From contig JAJDCQ010000089.1 in NCBI GenBank assembly GCA_029260755.1, positions 1 through 54,077 on the forward strand: DNA of 54,077 bases, given 5' to 3'. Below, piece by piece: positions 1 to 10,685 of the stretch. The notes beneath the pieces are model-generated. The model was not told the origin of the DNA and made no database searches. It was given only the letters and a program-made list of their open reading frames with translations. Both the position numbers and the translations under genes were made by a program. Position 1 is the stretch's first letter. The number at the start of each line of letters is the position of its first letter. Source of the stretch: Planctomycetota bacterium. GTDB lineage: Bacteria > Planctomycetota > J058 > JAJDCQ01.

Positions 1-56
1 CCCGCGCGACCACCGCCCCCCCAACCGGCGAACCCCACCCGCCGCTCACCCCCTCC

Positions 57-120
57 GGGGACAGGTCCATTATTTTTTGCATTTACGCGCCCAAAGGCTA
101 AAAATACTGGACCTGACCCC
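57..120. repeat. REP-like imperfect hairpin element
   Basis: The arms 57-80 and 97-120 are inverted repeats matching at 21 of 24 positions, around a 16-nt loop. The outer arm reads GGGGACAGGTCCA on the left and TGGACCTGACCCC on the right. The inner part is T/A-rich (TATTTTTT against AAAAATA), unlike the surrounding GC-rich DNA. The same GGGGTCAGGTCCA terminus recurs at 39967-40053, so this looks like a dispersed element rather than a chance terminator. It ends 15 nt before the first gene's start codon. Confidence 0.75.
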
Positions 121-135
121 TGGGGGAGTAAGTGG

Positions 136-1050
136 TTGCTCCGGCGTCATTTGTGGGGCTGGACCGTTCTGGGTCTACTCTCGGTTTGCCTTGCAGGTTG
201 TCCTGGGCCGTCCGGCGCTCCGACGGGGACGACGGTCGGCACGTCCTCTCCGGCGATCGCCTCGATCGGCCGTCCGCTGCGCTTCGGCGTCGCCTCCTAC
301 CTCGATGACGCGATGCCCGAGCGGGAGTATCGCCCGCTCCTCGACGCCCTCGAGGCGCGCCTCGGCACGCAGATCGCTTTGAGCGTCGCGGGGGAGGACT
401 ACGAGGCGCTCGTGGACCGGCTCGTCGATGGCGAGGTCGACCTCGCGATCCTGCATCCGTTCATGCTCGTCCGGGCGCGGCGCCGCGCCCCGGGGGTGGA
501 GATCGTGGCCAGCTTCCTCACCCGCGGCGGGACGACCTATCGGGGCTACGTCGTCGTTCGCGACGCCGACCCGGCCCGGCGGATCGACGACCTCCGCGGC
601 CGTCGGTTCGCCTACGTCGACGCGGCGAGCACGTCGGGCTACCTCGTCCCGCGGGCGATCCTCGCGCGGGCGGGCCACGATCCCGACGCCTTCTTCGGCG
701 AGACCGTGTTCGCCGGAAAGCACCGCTCCGCCGCCGAGCTCGTCCTCGCCGGCGAGGTCGACGGCGCCGCGGTCGTCGACGAGGTCGTCCGCGACGTCGA
801 TGACCTCGCCGGGCTCCGCGTGATCGCCAAGAGCGACCCGATCCCGAACAGCGCCGTCGCCGCTCGTCCCGGCCTGCCGCCGGCGGAGGTCGCCGCCGTG
901 CGCGCCGCGCTCCTCGCGATCTCGACCCGCACCGACGAGGGCCGGGCCGCCCTCGGTCACGGGCGTCTCCCGTGGCACGGCTTCGGGCCGGGTCGCATCG
1001 AGGACTACGAGCACGTGGCCGCCCTCGCGGCCGACGCGGGGGCCCGGTGA
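136..1050 (+). CDS. PhnD-like phosphate/phosphonate-family substrate-binding lipoprotein
   Basis: This 304-residue protein opens with a lipoprotein signal peptide: basic residues, a hydrophobic core and the lipobox LAGC with Cys22, so it should be anchored outside the cytoplasmic membrane. The remainder resembles the PhnD family of periplasmic binding proteins, with an LRFGVASY opening, GEVDLAILHPF near residue 100, and FAYVDAASTSGYLVP followed by FF and FAGKH. The TTG start at 136 is supported by GGGGGAG at 122-128. No ABC permease or ATPase lies nearby. Instead the stop codon overlaps a histidine kinase start, so it more likely presents a ligand to that sensor than feeds a transporter. The ligand cannot be told from the sequence; PhnD-like sensors bind varied oxyanions. 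Confidence 0.85.
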   Translation: MLRRHLWGWTVLGLLSVCLAGCPGPSGAPTGTTVGTSSPAIASIGRPLRFGVASYLDDAMPEREYRPLLDALEARLGTQIALSVAGEDYEALVDRLVDGEVDLAILHPFMLVRARRRAPGVEIVASFLTRGGTTYRGYVVVRDADPARRIDDLRGRRFAYVDAASTSGYLVPRAILARAGHDPDAFFGETVFAGKHRSAAELVLAGEVDGAAVVDEVVRDVDDLAGLRVIAKSDPIPNSAVAARPGLPPAEVAAVRAALLAISTRTDEGRAALGHGRLPWHGFGPGRIEDYEHVAALAADAGAR

Positions 1051-2801
1051 ACCGGGTCCGCGCGCTGCTCTTCTCGCTCCGGTCGCTCCTGCGATCGCTC
1101 AAGCTCCGGAGCAAGCTGATCCTGACGGTCGCGGCGATCGCCGCGGCCGGCCTCATCATCCTCGCCGCGAGCGGCTACGTCCGCGCCCGCGGGATCTACC
1201 TCCACGAGGTCATCGAGGGCAAGGGCCGGGCGATGGCGCTCGCCCTCTCGGTCCCGTGCCGTCAGGCGCTCGCATCCGGCGACACCGGCGCCCTCGAGGA
1301 CTACCTCGCCGACCTGCGCCGCGCGATCGAGAGCGACGAGCCCTCGGGGAGCGGCCTCGACCTCGCCTACGCGATGGTCCTCGATCACGAGGGCCGGATC
1401 GTCATCCACACCGACGCGTCGCTCACCGGCGACGTCCCCGACACGGCCGTCGACCGGCGCGCCCGGGAGGCCCGCGCCGTCCTCGTCCAGGTGCTCGCGC
1501 CCGACGCCGACCCCGAGGCGCGACCTCGCTTCCTCCGCGAGAGCCCCGACGCGGTCGCCGACGTGGCCGTCCCGCTCGACGTCGGCGACCAGCCGTTCGG
1601 GACGCTCCGCCTCGGCTTCCGGACCGACCGGGTCCGCGCGCGCGTCGTCGAGAGCTACGTCGCCCAGCTCGTCGTGAGCCTCGGGTTCGCAGTCACCGTC
1701 GCCCTCGTCCTGACGGCCGCCCTCGCCCGCGGGATCGTCGCGCCGATCTCGGCGCTCGGCGACGCGATCGAGCGCGTCCAGGAGGGCGACCTCGACGTCC
1801 GCCTCGACACCGGCGAGCGCGGCGACGAGGTCGGGCTGCTGATGGCCGCGTTCAACCAGATGCTCGACATCCTCAAGGAACGCGGGGCGATGGAGGCGAA
1901 GCTCACCGAGGCCGAGCGCGTGGAGAAGGCGCACCGCGAGCTCGCCGCCGCGCACGTGGAGCTCGCGAGCGCCCACGAGGAGCTCCAGCGGACCCACGAC
2001 GAGCTCCACGCGGCCCAGGACCGGCTGATCCGGAGCGAGAAGCACGCCTCGCTCGGTCGGCTCGTCAGCGGGATCGCCCACGAGATCAACAACCCGCTCA
2101 ACTCGGCCAAGAACGGTCTCGCCCCCCTCGGCGAAGCGATCGCCAGCGTCCGGACGGCCCTCGAGGGCGACGGCGCGATTGACGTCGAGGACCTCGAGGA
2201 CATGCGCAGCGCGACCGAGATCATCACCCGCGGCGTCGAGCGGGCGGTCCGGATCGTGACCGACCTCCGCAGCTTCACCCGCGTCGCGGCGAGCGCGCGG
2301 GTCGAGGACGTCGACCTGGCCGCCTGCCTCGCGGGCGCGGCGGCGGCGTGTCGCGAGCGGAGCGACGTCGACGAAGCCGCGATCCGGATCGAGGTCGACG
2401 TCGCCGACGAGGTCGGGACGATCCGCGGCTACCCCGGCCTCCTCGAGCAGGTGTTCACGAACCTCGTCCAGAACGCCGCCCAGGCGATCGCGTCGCAGGG
2501 CGCGGACGCGACCGGCGCCGTCCGGATCCGCGCCGCGACGGGGAGCGAGCCCGAGCGCGTCGCGGTGACGATCGAGGACGACGGCCCGGGCATCGCGGCC
2601 GACGACCTCCGGCGCGTCTTCGATCCGTTCTTCACGACGAAGGAGGTGGGCCAGGGCACCGGCCTCGGCCTCGGGATCGCCCGCGCGATCGTCGAGAAGC
2701 ACGGCGGCACGATCGACGTCGGCAGCGAGGTCGGCCGCGGCACGACCTTCACGGTCGAGCTCCCCCGCACGCCGCCGGAGGCGACGACCGCGGGCGTGTG
2801 A
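1047..2801 (+). CDS. Membrane sensor histidine kinase with HAMP domain
   Basis: A 584-residue sensor kinase. A first membrane helix (about 25-46) and a second (about 206-231) bracket an extracytoplasmic sensing region of roughly 160 residues. A HAMP linker and a heptad-like Glu/His/Leu-rich coiled coil follow. The phospho-acceptor His is near residue 345 in HEINNPLN, and the HATPase domain shows N-box NLVQNAAQAI, DDGPGI and GTGLGLGIA. The GTG at 1047 is preferred over upstream in-frame starts because it overlaps the TGA of the binding-protein gene (GTGA), and the extra upstream residues are only Arg/Gly-rich readthrough. The likely partner regulator is at 6059, on the far side of a Ser/Thr kinase gene. 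Confidence 0.9.
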   Translation: MNRVRALLFSLRSLLRSLKLRSKLILTVAAIAAAGLIILAASGYVRARGIYLHEVIEGKGRAMALALSVPCRQALASGDTGALEDYLADLRRAIESDEPSGSGLDLAYAMVLDHEGRIVIHTDASLTGDVPDTAVDRRAREARAVLVQVLAPDADPEARPRFLRESPDAVADVAVPLDVGDQPFGTLRLGFRTDRVRARVVESYVAQLVVSLGFAVTVALVLTAALARGIVAPISALGDAIERVQEGDLDVRLDTGERGDEVGLLMAAFNQMLDILKERGAMEAKLTEAERVEKAHRELAAAHVELASAHEELQRTHDELHAAQDRLIRSEKHASLGRLVSGIAHEINNPLNSAKNGLAPLGEAIASVRTALEGDGAIDVEDLEDMRSATEIITRGVERAVRIVTDLRSFTRVAASARVEDVDLAACLAGAAAACRERSDVDEAAIRIEVDVADEVGTIRGYPGLLEQVFTNLVQNAAQAIASQGADATGAVRIRAATGSEPERVAVTIEDDGPGIAADDLRRVFDPFFTTKEVGQGTGLGLGIARAIVEKHGGTIDVGSEVGRGTTFTVELPRTPPEATTAGV

Positions 2802-2901
2802 TCCGACCCGCCGCCCGGGTCCTCTCGCTCACGCCTCGCTGAGACCGCCGGTGGGTCCGTCCAGATCCGGGGCGCCGCGCTTCGCCCCATCGGGTGGCCT
2901 C

Positions 2902-2910
2902 TGCTATTCT
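2902..2910 (+). promoter_or_regulatory. Possible extended -10 promoter element
   Basis: TGCTATTCT fits an extended -10 (TGn followed by TATTCT) and lies in the 146-nt gap upstream of the kinase start at 2948. I see no good -35 at the usual distance, which extended -10 promoters can tolerate. Confidence 0.3.
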
Positions 2911-2947
2911 TTTCCTGAACACTCCTCGGAGAAACCTCTAGAGAGCC

Positions 2948-5914
2948 GTGCAGCATCCATCCCACCTGCCGCCGCCCGCCTCGGCGCCGAAGCCGGGGAG
3001 CCGCCTCGACGACTGGATCGTCGAGGGATCGCTCGGTCAGGGAGCGATGGGCCTCGTCCTCCGCGCGCATCACGCCGCGACGGGGGAGCCGGTCGCCCTC
3101 AAGGTGATGGCCCCCGGCGCGAGCGGCGATGGCGAGGCGCGCCTCCGGCGCGAGGCCGACGCGATCGCGCGCCTCGACCATCCGGGCATCGTGAAGCTCC
3201 GCGGGCGCGGCTCGACCGCCGACGGGCGCTACTACATGGCGATGGAGCTCGTCGATGGCTCGAGCCTCCACGACCTCGTCGCCCGGAACGGGATCGGCCT
3301 GATCGCACGCGTGACCGCGGTCGCCGAGGCCGCCCGGGCGATGGAGCACGCCCACGCCCACGACGTCCTCCATCGTGATCTCAAGCCCGCCAACATCCTG
3401 GTCGACCGCTCCGGCCGGGCGAAGGTCGTCGACTTCGGGCTCGGGAAGCTGTTCGACGACGCCGGCGGCACCCAGCTCACCGCGCCCGGCATGGCCGTCG
3501 GGACGCTGCCCTACATGTCGCCCGAGGAGCTCACCACCGGCAAGATCGCGACGGCGCCGAGCGACATCTACGGCCTCGCCGCGACGCTCTACCACACCAT
3601 CACCGGCCGGCCCCCGTTCGAGGCGACGACCGCGCAGCTCGCCCGGCAGATCGTCTCGAAGATGCCGCCGGCTCCCTCCACCCTGGCGCCCGCGGGCACG
3701 TTCCCCGGCGAGGGCGGGGCGCCGTCGCCCGAAGACCTCGACGCGGTCTGCCTCCAGAGCCTGGCGAAGGACCCGCGCGATCGCCACCCGAGCGCCGAGG
3801 CGTTCGCCGTCGACCTCGAGCGCGTCCTCGCGGGCGACCGGCCGAAGAAGACCTCGGGCCGTCGCCTCCCGGCGCGCGAGCGCCCTCCGAGCGGACGGAA
3901 GCATCGCGCCCCGTCGAAGCGCGCCCGCCGCCCGTCGGCCCGGGTCCGCCGACCGCCGGGCGCGATGGCGATCTCGAGCCCACCGCCGACGGCCGGCGGC
4001 CGCGCCGCGGTCGTCGGGCTGGCGCTCGGGATCGGCGTGCTCGTCGGGGTGATCGTCGTCCTCCTCGCCCTCGGGGGGAACGCGGATCCCGGGGGCGCGG
4101 GCGGCGGTTCGGCGACGGGGCCGACGAACCCCGACGCGCCGTCCAGCGGCGGCGGCCCGGACGCTCCCGACGGTCCGGGCGTCTCGCCGCCGGAGCGTCT
4201 CCCCAGCCGCTACGAGAGCGCGGCGCGGCTGACCGCGGGCCACCTCGAGCGCGACGAGCCGCGGGAGGCCCTCGAGGCCTACCGCGAGCTCCGGATCGGC
4301 GCCGACCTCGACCGCCTCGGCCAGGCGCTCCGCGACGAGTCGCCCGAGGTGCGGGCCCGGCTCTGGTCCTGGGCGGCGGTCGATCGGGCGATCTTCGGCG
4401 ACGAGGTCGAGCTCGCCCGCGCCCGCGAGCAGGCGCTCAAGGCGGGCGCGCGGCGCGCGCCGGTGATCGCGCTCGCCGAGGCCGTCCGCCGCGAGCTCCA
4501 GCTCTGCTTCCGCGGCAACCCGCATCAGGCGCGCGTCGCCCTCGGCCAGTCCGAGGTCGATCCCGGCCGGCTCGGCGCGTTGCTCGATCCGTCGAGCACC
4601 GCGGCGCTCTTCGCGTTCGTCGACCTCCGAGCCCTGGTCCCGACGATCGTTCGCGGCGACCCGGTCCGCGTCGCCGGCGCGCGCCACGCCGGGACCGAGA
4701 TCAGCGCGCAGCCCGCCGCCATGGCGCCGCTCGTCAGCGCTGTCCTCGACGCGGCGCGCGCACGCGCGGCCGCGTGTCACGAGGCGTCGATTCGCGAGCG
4801 GATTCAGGGCCGAATCCCCGAGATCGCCCGGCGATCGTGTGCGTTCCTCGACAGCCGTCGCTGGATGGCGTCGGCCGACGACGGGATGACCGACTGGGCG
4901 CTCGGCGCGGTCGGTCCGTGGTCGCACGACGACTCGGGGCTCCGGTGGAGCACGGCCGCGCCGAACGGCAAGGGGCTCTGGCTCGGCGGAGCCCTCGAGC
5001 TCGTCGTGCGCGAGCCCAACCGCTTCGCCTCGATCGAGCTGTGGGTCGAGGCGGAGACCGGTCCGGCGCGGCTCGGGCTGGAGCTGCGCCGGAGCGGAGC
5101 CGTCCTCGCCCACGCGATCGCCGAGGCGAGCGCCGGCGCGGTGACGATCGGCAACGGCCAGCCCCTGCCCCCGGAGTTCTACCAGCGCGCCTGGAACGAG
5201 CGGGAGGCCGGCGCGCCCGAGTCCGATCGCCGCATGATCGTGCGGATCTACGCGTTCGGGCAGGCCGGCAAGGTCTACTACAACGTCTGGACCCGGACCC
5301 GGACCGGCATCAAGCTCGGCAACGTCCTGCCCGACGGCGAGAGCCTCGCGGACACCGTCCTCGGGCTCCGCCTCGCGCCGGGAACGATCATCACGCGCGC
5401 GACGATGATCCGGCGGGACCAGCCGGCGCCGGAGGGGAAGCGCTACCTGAAGGAGGTGCGGGCCGTCGAGGCCGAGACCGCCCCCGAGCGGCTCTGGGTG
5501 CGCCTGGTGTCGCCCGAGCCGCAGGGCAACCTCGAGGGAGTGCAGCTCGAGGGTGGGGTGAAGGGGCGCGACGGGGAGCTCCGCCTGACCCAGGGGGGGC
5601 ACTCGAAGCTCCGCTGGAAGGCGACGTTCGCGCACCGACCGAGCGTCGCGTTTCTGCGCATCGGTCATCTGACGGCCATGATGCACCTCCAGGAGAAGGG
5701 CCGGAACGAGTTCGGATACTCGCCCGTGACCCTCCGGATCAACGACCGGATCGTCGTCGAGGACCTCGACCCGATCGCCGGGATGGGTTTCGTCGTCGAC
5801 CGGTTCGACGTGGCCGACTTCCTCCGCGAGGGCGAGAACAACTTCGAGCTCGCCCTCGGCCAGCGCGCCGTCTCCCACTACTGGGTGAAGTCGATCGAGC
5901 TCCGCCACGACTGA
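2948..5914 (+). CDS. Ser/Thr protein kinase, membrane-anchored, with large C-terminal sensor region
   Basis: A 988-residue Hanks-type kinase. The N-lobe has GSLGQGAMGLVLRA and a VALKVM lysine. The catalytic loop is HRDLKPAN (His about 142), followed by DFGLGK and GTLPYMSPEE. A basic, proline-rich linker leads to one membrane helix (about 353-377). Some 600 residues then follow, predicted to be extracytoplasmic: a Gly/Pro-rich stretch, a helical region, and a C-terminal beta-rich part ending in a galactose-binding-like pattern (RINDRIVVEDL ... FLREGENNFELAL). That fold is inferred from sequence character only. The GTG start at 2948 follows a GGAGA 15-20 nt upstream, an ordinary but loose site. 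It lies between the histidine kinase and its likely regulator, which suggests cross-talk between His-Asp and Ser/Thr signalling. Confidence 0.9.
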   Translation: MQHPSHLPPPASAPKPGSRLDDWIVEGSLGQGAMGLVLRAHHAATGEPVALKVMAPGASGDGEARLRREADAIARLDHPGIVKLRGRGSTADGRYYMAMELVDGSSLHDLVARNGIGLIARVTAVAEAARAMEHAHAHDVLHRDLKPANILVDRSGRAKVVDFGLGKLFDDAGGTQLTAPGMAVGTLPYMSPEELTTGKIATAPSDIYGLAATLYHTITGRPPFEATTAQLARQIVSKMPPAPSTLAPAGTFPGEGGAPSPEDLDAVCLQSLAKDPRDRHPSAEAFAVDLERVLAGDRPKKTSGRRLPARERPPSGRKHRAPSKRARRPSARVRRPPGAMAISSPPPTAGGRAAVVGLALGIGVLVGVIVVLLALGGNADPGGAGGGSATGPTNPDAPSSGGGPDAPDGPGVSPPERLPSRYESAARLTAGHLERDEPREALEAYRELRIGADLDRLGQALRDESPEVRARLWSWAAVDRAIFGDEVELARAREQALKAGARRAPVIALAEAVRRELQLCFRGNPHQARVALGQSEVDPGRLGALLDPSSTAALFAFVDLRALVPTIVRGDPVRVAGARHAGTEISAQPAAMAPLVSAVLDAARARAAACHEASIRERIQGRIPEIARRSCAFLDSRRWMASADDGMTDWALGAVGPWSHDDSGLRWSTAAPNGKGLWLGGALELVVREPNRFASIELWVEAETGPARLGLELRRSGAVLAHAIAEASAGAVTIGNGQPLPPEFYQRAWNEREAGAPESDRRMIVRIYAFGQAGKVYYNVWTRTRTGIKLGNVLPDGESLADTVLGLRLAPGTIITRATMIRRDQPAPEGKRYLKEVRAVEAETAPERLWVRLVSPEPQGNLEGVQLEGGVKGRDGELRLTQGGHSKLRWKATFAHRPSVAFLRIGHLTAMMHLQEKGRNEFGYSPVTLRINDRIVVEDLDPIAGMGFVVDRFDVADFLREGENNFELALGQRAVSHYWVKSIELRHD

Positions 5915-6058
5915 CGGCCGCCGCGGACCGTTGCTCCCGCCCCGCCGCCCCGGTTATCGTCGCGCCGTCGCTCGCCCCCGATTCCCGGAACCGGTCGCCG
6001 CCGGCGCGGGTTCGAGAGCGGGCCGCCCAGCCGAGGAAGCTCGAGGAGCGATCCCGCG

Positions 6059-7708
<1,650 letters not shown>

Positions 7709-7713
7709 AGCAG

Positions 7714-9165
7714 GTGTCGCACGGTCTCCCCCGAGAGCCGAGCTCGGCGCCCCTCGCGTCGCCGGCAGCTTCGCCCGCGGCGTCGGCCGCGGACGTGGCG
7801 GTGGGCCACCGACTCGGGCGGGCGCTCGCCTTCGGCACCGCGCTCCTCGTCGCCGCGCCGGTCGTCACGATCCACCGTCACATCCCCGACTCGCTCCCGA
7901 TCCTGGGGACGGTCGCGTTCGCGCTCGGGTGGATCGCCTTCGCGAACGCCGACCCGCGCCGCGCCCTGTCCATGGGCGGGCTCTGGCTGCTCGTCTTCGC
8001 GATCGGCGCGGGCGCCTGCGCGGTCGTCTACCACCAGCGCCAGCTCGAGAACCGGCGCGGCGACCTCGCGCGCCTCGCCGAGGAGCTCGATGAGGAGTGG
8101 GAGCCGCCCGATCTCGGCGACCTGCCCGACCGGGCCCGCCTCGGCGACCCCCTCGCCGTGCGGCGCCTGATCGAGCACGTGCGGTCGGGGCGCGTCGGCT
8201 CCATCCAGGCCGACGAGATCCTCGGTCGGGTCGGGCTCGGCGGCGCGGCGGCGCCCGCGCGACCGGCCCGACGCGGAGGCGGCCTCGTCGCGGTGGAGCG
8301 TCGCTCGGGGCTGCGCGCCTCGCTCGACGATGGCGGCGAGCTCGGGCGGATCCTCGCGCGGCTGCGCCCGCTCTGGCGGCTGCGGGCGGAGCTCGTCGCG
8401 TGGCGCCGAACGCGGAACGTCGAGCTCGCCTCGCTCGCGGGCGCCGCCCTCGTCTACGACGGCTCCCGATGGGCGCGAGCGGTCGACGGGCGCGCCGACG
8501 ACGGCTTCCCCTGGATCGCCGGCGGCCGGATCCTGCCGGGGTCCTCCTTCTACGACGACTGGCTCGAGCGGCTCAGCGCCGCGTCCCCGCGGGATCCGCT
8601 CGAGATCGCCCTGGTGAGCTGGCTCCGGGGTCGGCCCGACGATCCGCGCTTCGGGATGAGGACCGCCCGGGACGCGGCGCGGGCCGCCGGCGACGCGGCC
8701 GGCGAGGCGGTCGCGACGTTCTGGTCGCTCGTCATCGCGCACCGCACGCGGGAGCGACGCGTTCCCCCCGAGCAGCTCGAGGCCATCGTCGCCATCGAGG
8801 AGGCCCCGCCCTGGGTGCGGACCGCGGCGAAGGCGCAGGCGGCGATCCTCCGGTCGGACGAGGCCGACCCGATCTCCGCCGCCGACCTCGCGAGGCAGGA
8901 CGCGGCGCTCCTCGCGCTGCGGCGGGAGTGCCTCGCGGAGCACGAGCGGTCCGCGACGACCCTGGCGCGCGCGGCGCGACCCGAGGCGGTCGTCCTGGTC
9001 GAGCTCGCCGCCATCCTCGGCGCGTGCACCGCGGACGAGGCGCTCGTCACCTCGGCGATCGAGGCGCTGAAGCTCGTCCGGCCGCACTCGGAGACGAGGA
9101 CGAAGGCACACGCGGCCCTCGACGCGGAGCGGGCCCGACGGAGAGATCGGCGGTCCGGTGACTGA
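7714..9165 (+). CDS. HRHxP-family membrane protein, paralogue 1 (unknown function)
   Basis: A 483-residue protein of unknown function. The N-terminal third holds three hydrophobic segments (about 33-50, 58-75 and 84-106). The first two are joined by HRHIPDSLP, and DPRRALSM lies between the second and third. A soluble region of about 370 residues follows, with GDPLAVRRL near 144, QADEILGRVGLG, DGGELGRILAR, FPWIAGG and a C-terminal VVLVELAAILGA segment. The same motifs in the same order occur in the three genes that follow, so this is a real protein family, here in tandem. The GTG start has GAGGAGAG upstream and lies 6 nt after the sigma-54 regulator's stop. I do not recognise the family. Confidence 0.8.
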   Translation: MSHGLPREPSSAPLASPAASPAASAADVAVGHRLGRALAFGTALLVAAPVVTIHRHIPDSLPILGTVAFALGWIAFANADPRRALSMGGLWLLVFAIGAGACAVVYHQRQLENRRGDLARLAEELDEEWEPPDLGDLPDRARLGDPLAVRRLIEHVRSGRVGSIQADEILGRVGLGGAAAPARPARRGGGLVAVERRSGLRASLDDGGELGRILARLRPLWRLRAELVAWRRTRNVELASLAGAALVYDGSRWARAVDGRADDGFPWIAGGRILPGSSFYDDWLERLSAASPRDPLEIALVSWLRGRPDDPRFGMRTARDAARAAGDAAGEAVATFWSLVIAHRTRERRVPPEQLEAIVAIEEAPPWVRTAAKAQAAILRSDEADPISAADLARQDAALLALRRECLAEHERSATTLARAARPEAVVLVELAAILGACTADEALVTSAIEALKLVRPHSETRTKAHAALDAERARRRDRRSGD

Positions 9166-10585
9166 CGCGCGTCCCCCCCAAGGAACCCGCGCAGTGAAGG
9201 CGCCCGAGGTGCCGGTCGTGAGCGTGCCCGCGCTCGCCATCGGCGCGCTGCTCGCCGCGCCGCTCGTGGTCGTCCACCGTCACATCCCCGAATCGCTCCC
9301 GGTCCTCGGCGCGGTCGGGCTCGCGATCGGCTGGGTCGGCTGGATCGCCGCGAGCCCGCGTCGAGCTCGCTCGATGGCGGGTGTCTGGACGATCGTCTTC
9401 GTCCTCGGCGCGTCGGCGTTCGCGGCGACCCAGCACCAGCGGATCGTCGATGAGCGGGGCAGGTCGACCGCTCTCCGCCGGACCCGGCTCGAGGACGAGC
9501 GGTGGAGCACCGGCGTCCTCTTTCGCGCCGCCGGGGTCCGGGCGCGCGCCGGCGACCCGCTCGGGCTCGAGTCGCTCGCCGCGGCCGTGCGCGATCGCTC
9601 GCCCGGCTGGATCGACGCCGACGGGATCCTCCGCAGGCTCGGCTTCGAGAGCCCGCCGCCGCCCGACCCGGGGTGGCCGCCTCGGGAGGACCCCCTCGCC
9701 TCGCCGGGCTCGATCACCGACTACTTCGCCTCCGGAGGCACCCTCGGCCGGATCCTGGCGCGCGACGCCGAGGCCGATCGCTACGAGGCGGAGCTCCGCG
9801 CGTGGCATCGAGCACGCCGGGCAGCGCTGGACTTCGCCGCGCGGCCGCCCTGGTTCGACGGGCATCGCTGGCGTCCCGAAGGGGCCGGCGAGGTCGGAGA
9901 GGTCGCCTCGGATCGGTGGCCGGGGTCGACGTTTCCCTGGATCACGATCGCTCGCGGGCCCCACCAGGCCGTTCTCGGCGACTGGGAGGTGAGGCTCCGC
10001 CGCGTGGCGCCGCTCGAGCACGCGCTCGTCGTCGCGGAGATCGAGCCCGGCTCCGCGGAAGCGGTCGCGCTCCTGAGCGAGCTCAGGGATGTGGCCGACC
10101 CGGCGACCGCCGCGCTCGCGGCGTTCCACCTCGCCGCGCATCGCCCGCCGAGCTGGCGTGAGGTCGACGCGGTCAAGTTGTGGTCCCGCTCGCGGCCCGA
10201 GGTCCCCATGCCGGACGAGGGGGCGCCCGAGTGGATCGCGATCGCGTCGGTCGCGATCGAGACCCATCTCGACGCCGCCGAGCTCGACGAGGTGACGCCG
10301 GAGCTCGACGAGCGTCTTCGCACGAGCCTGAAGGCCGTCGAGGGCGTCATCGCCGCGTGGCGCACGACCGTCGCGTCGACGGCGCGTCCCGAGACGGCGC
10401 TCCTCCACGAGCTCGCCCTGTACCTCGCGGCGCGCCTGGCCGACGAGGATGCGACGGGACTCCACGCCGCCGCCCTCGAGGCGATCCGCCCCCGGCCCGA
10501 AGCGATCGATCGAGCCCGGGTGATCCTCGCCGACGAGCAGGTCCGTCGCTGGACCCGCCCATCGACCGCGACGCGCCCGCGGTGA
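9158..10585 (+). CDS. HRHxP-family membrane protein, paralogue 2 (unknown function)
   Basis: 475 residues if read from the GTG at 9158, which overlaps the previous stop by 8 nt. A GTG at 9194 preceded by AAGGA is an equally good start and would shorten it by 12 residues. Three N-terminal hydrophobic segments surround HRHIPESLPVLG. Downstream come GDPLGLESLAAAVRD, PGWIDADGILRRLGF, a Pro-rich stretch, GGTLGRILARD, a Trp-containing helix (AWHRARRAALDFA), FPWITIA, and the C-terminal LLHELALYLAARLADED. These match paralogues 1, 3 and 4 at corresponding positions. No catalytic motif is apparent; the soluble part looks mostly helical. It may be translated in concert with paralogue 1. Confidence 0.8.
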   Translation: MTDARPPQGTRAVKAPEVPVVSVPALAIGALLAAPLVVVHRHIPESLPVLGAVGLAIGWVGWIAASPRRARSMAGVWTIVFVLGASAFAATQHQRIVDERGRSTALRRTRLEDERWSTGVLFRAAGVRARAGDPLGLESLAAAVRDRSPGWIDADGILRRLGFESPPPPDPGWPPREDPLASPGSITDYFASGGTLGRILARDAEADRYEAELRAWHRARRAALDFAARPPWFDGHRWRPEGAGEVGEVASDRWPGSTFPWITIARGPHQAVLGDWEVRLRRVAPLEHALVVAEIEPGSAEAVALLSELRDVADPATAALAAFHLAAHRPPSWREVDAVKLWSRSRPEVPMPDEGAPEWIAIASVAIETHLDAAELDEVTPELDERLRTSLKAVEGVIAAWRTTVASTARPETALLHELALYLAARLADEDATGLHAAALEAIRPRPEAIDRARVILADEQVRRWTRPSTATRPR

Positions 10586-10685
10586 TCCCGCGCAGCCCGT
10601 TGCGACACGGCGCGGTCGGAGCTATCACCAGGTCCGACAGCTTCGAGACGCTTCGATGACCGGATGACGACCGGGCCTCGCCACG

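Noticed and set aside
2429..5908. Very long open frame on the reverse strand opposite the first kinase
   Set aside because: It mirrors the kinase gene, has antisense composition rich in Arg/Asp/Gly and no domain; high GC makes such shadow frames common.
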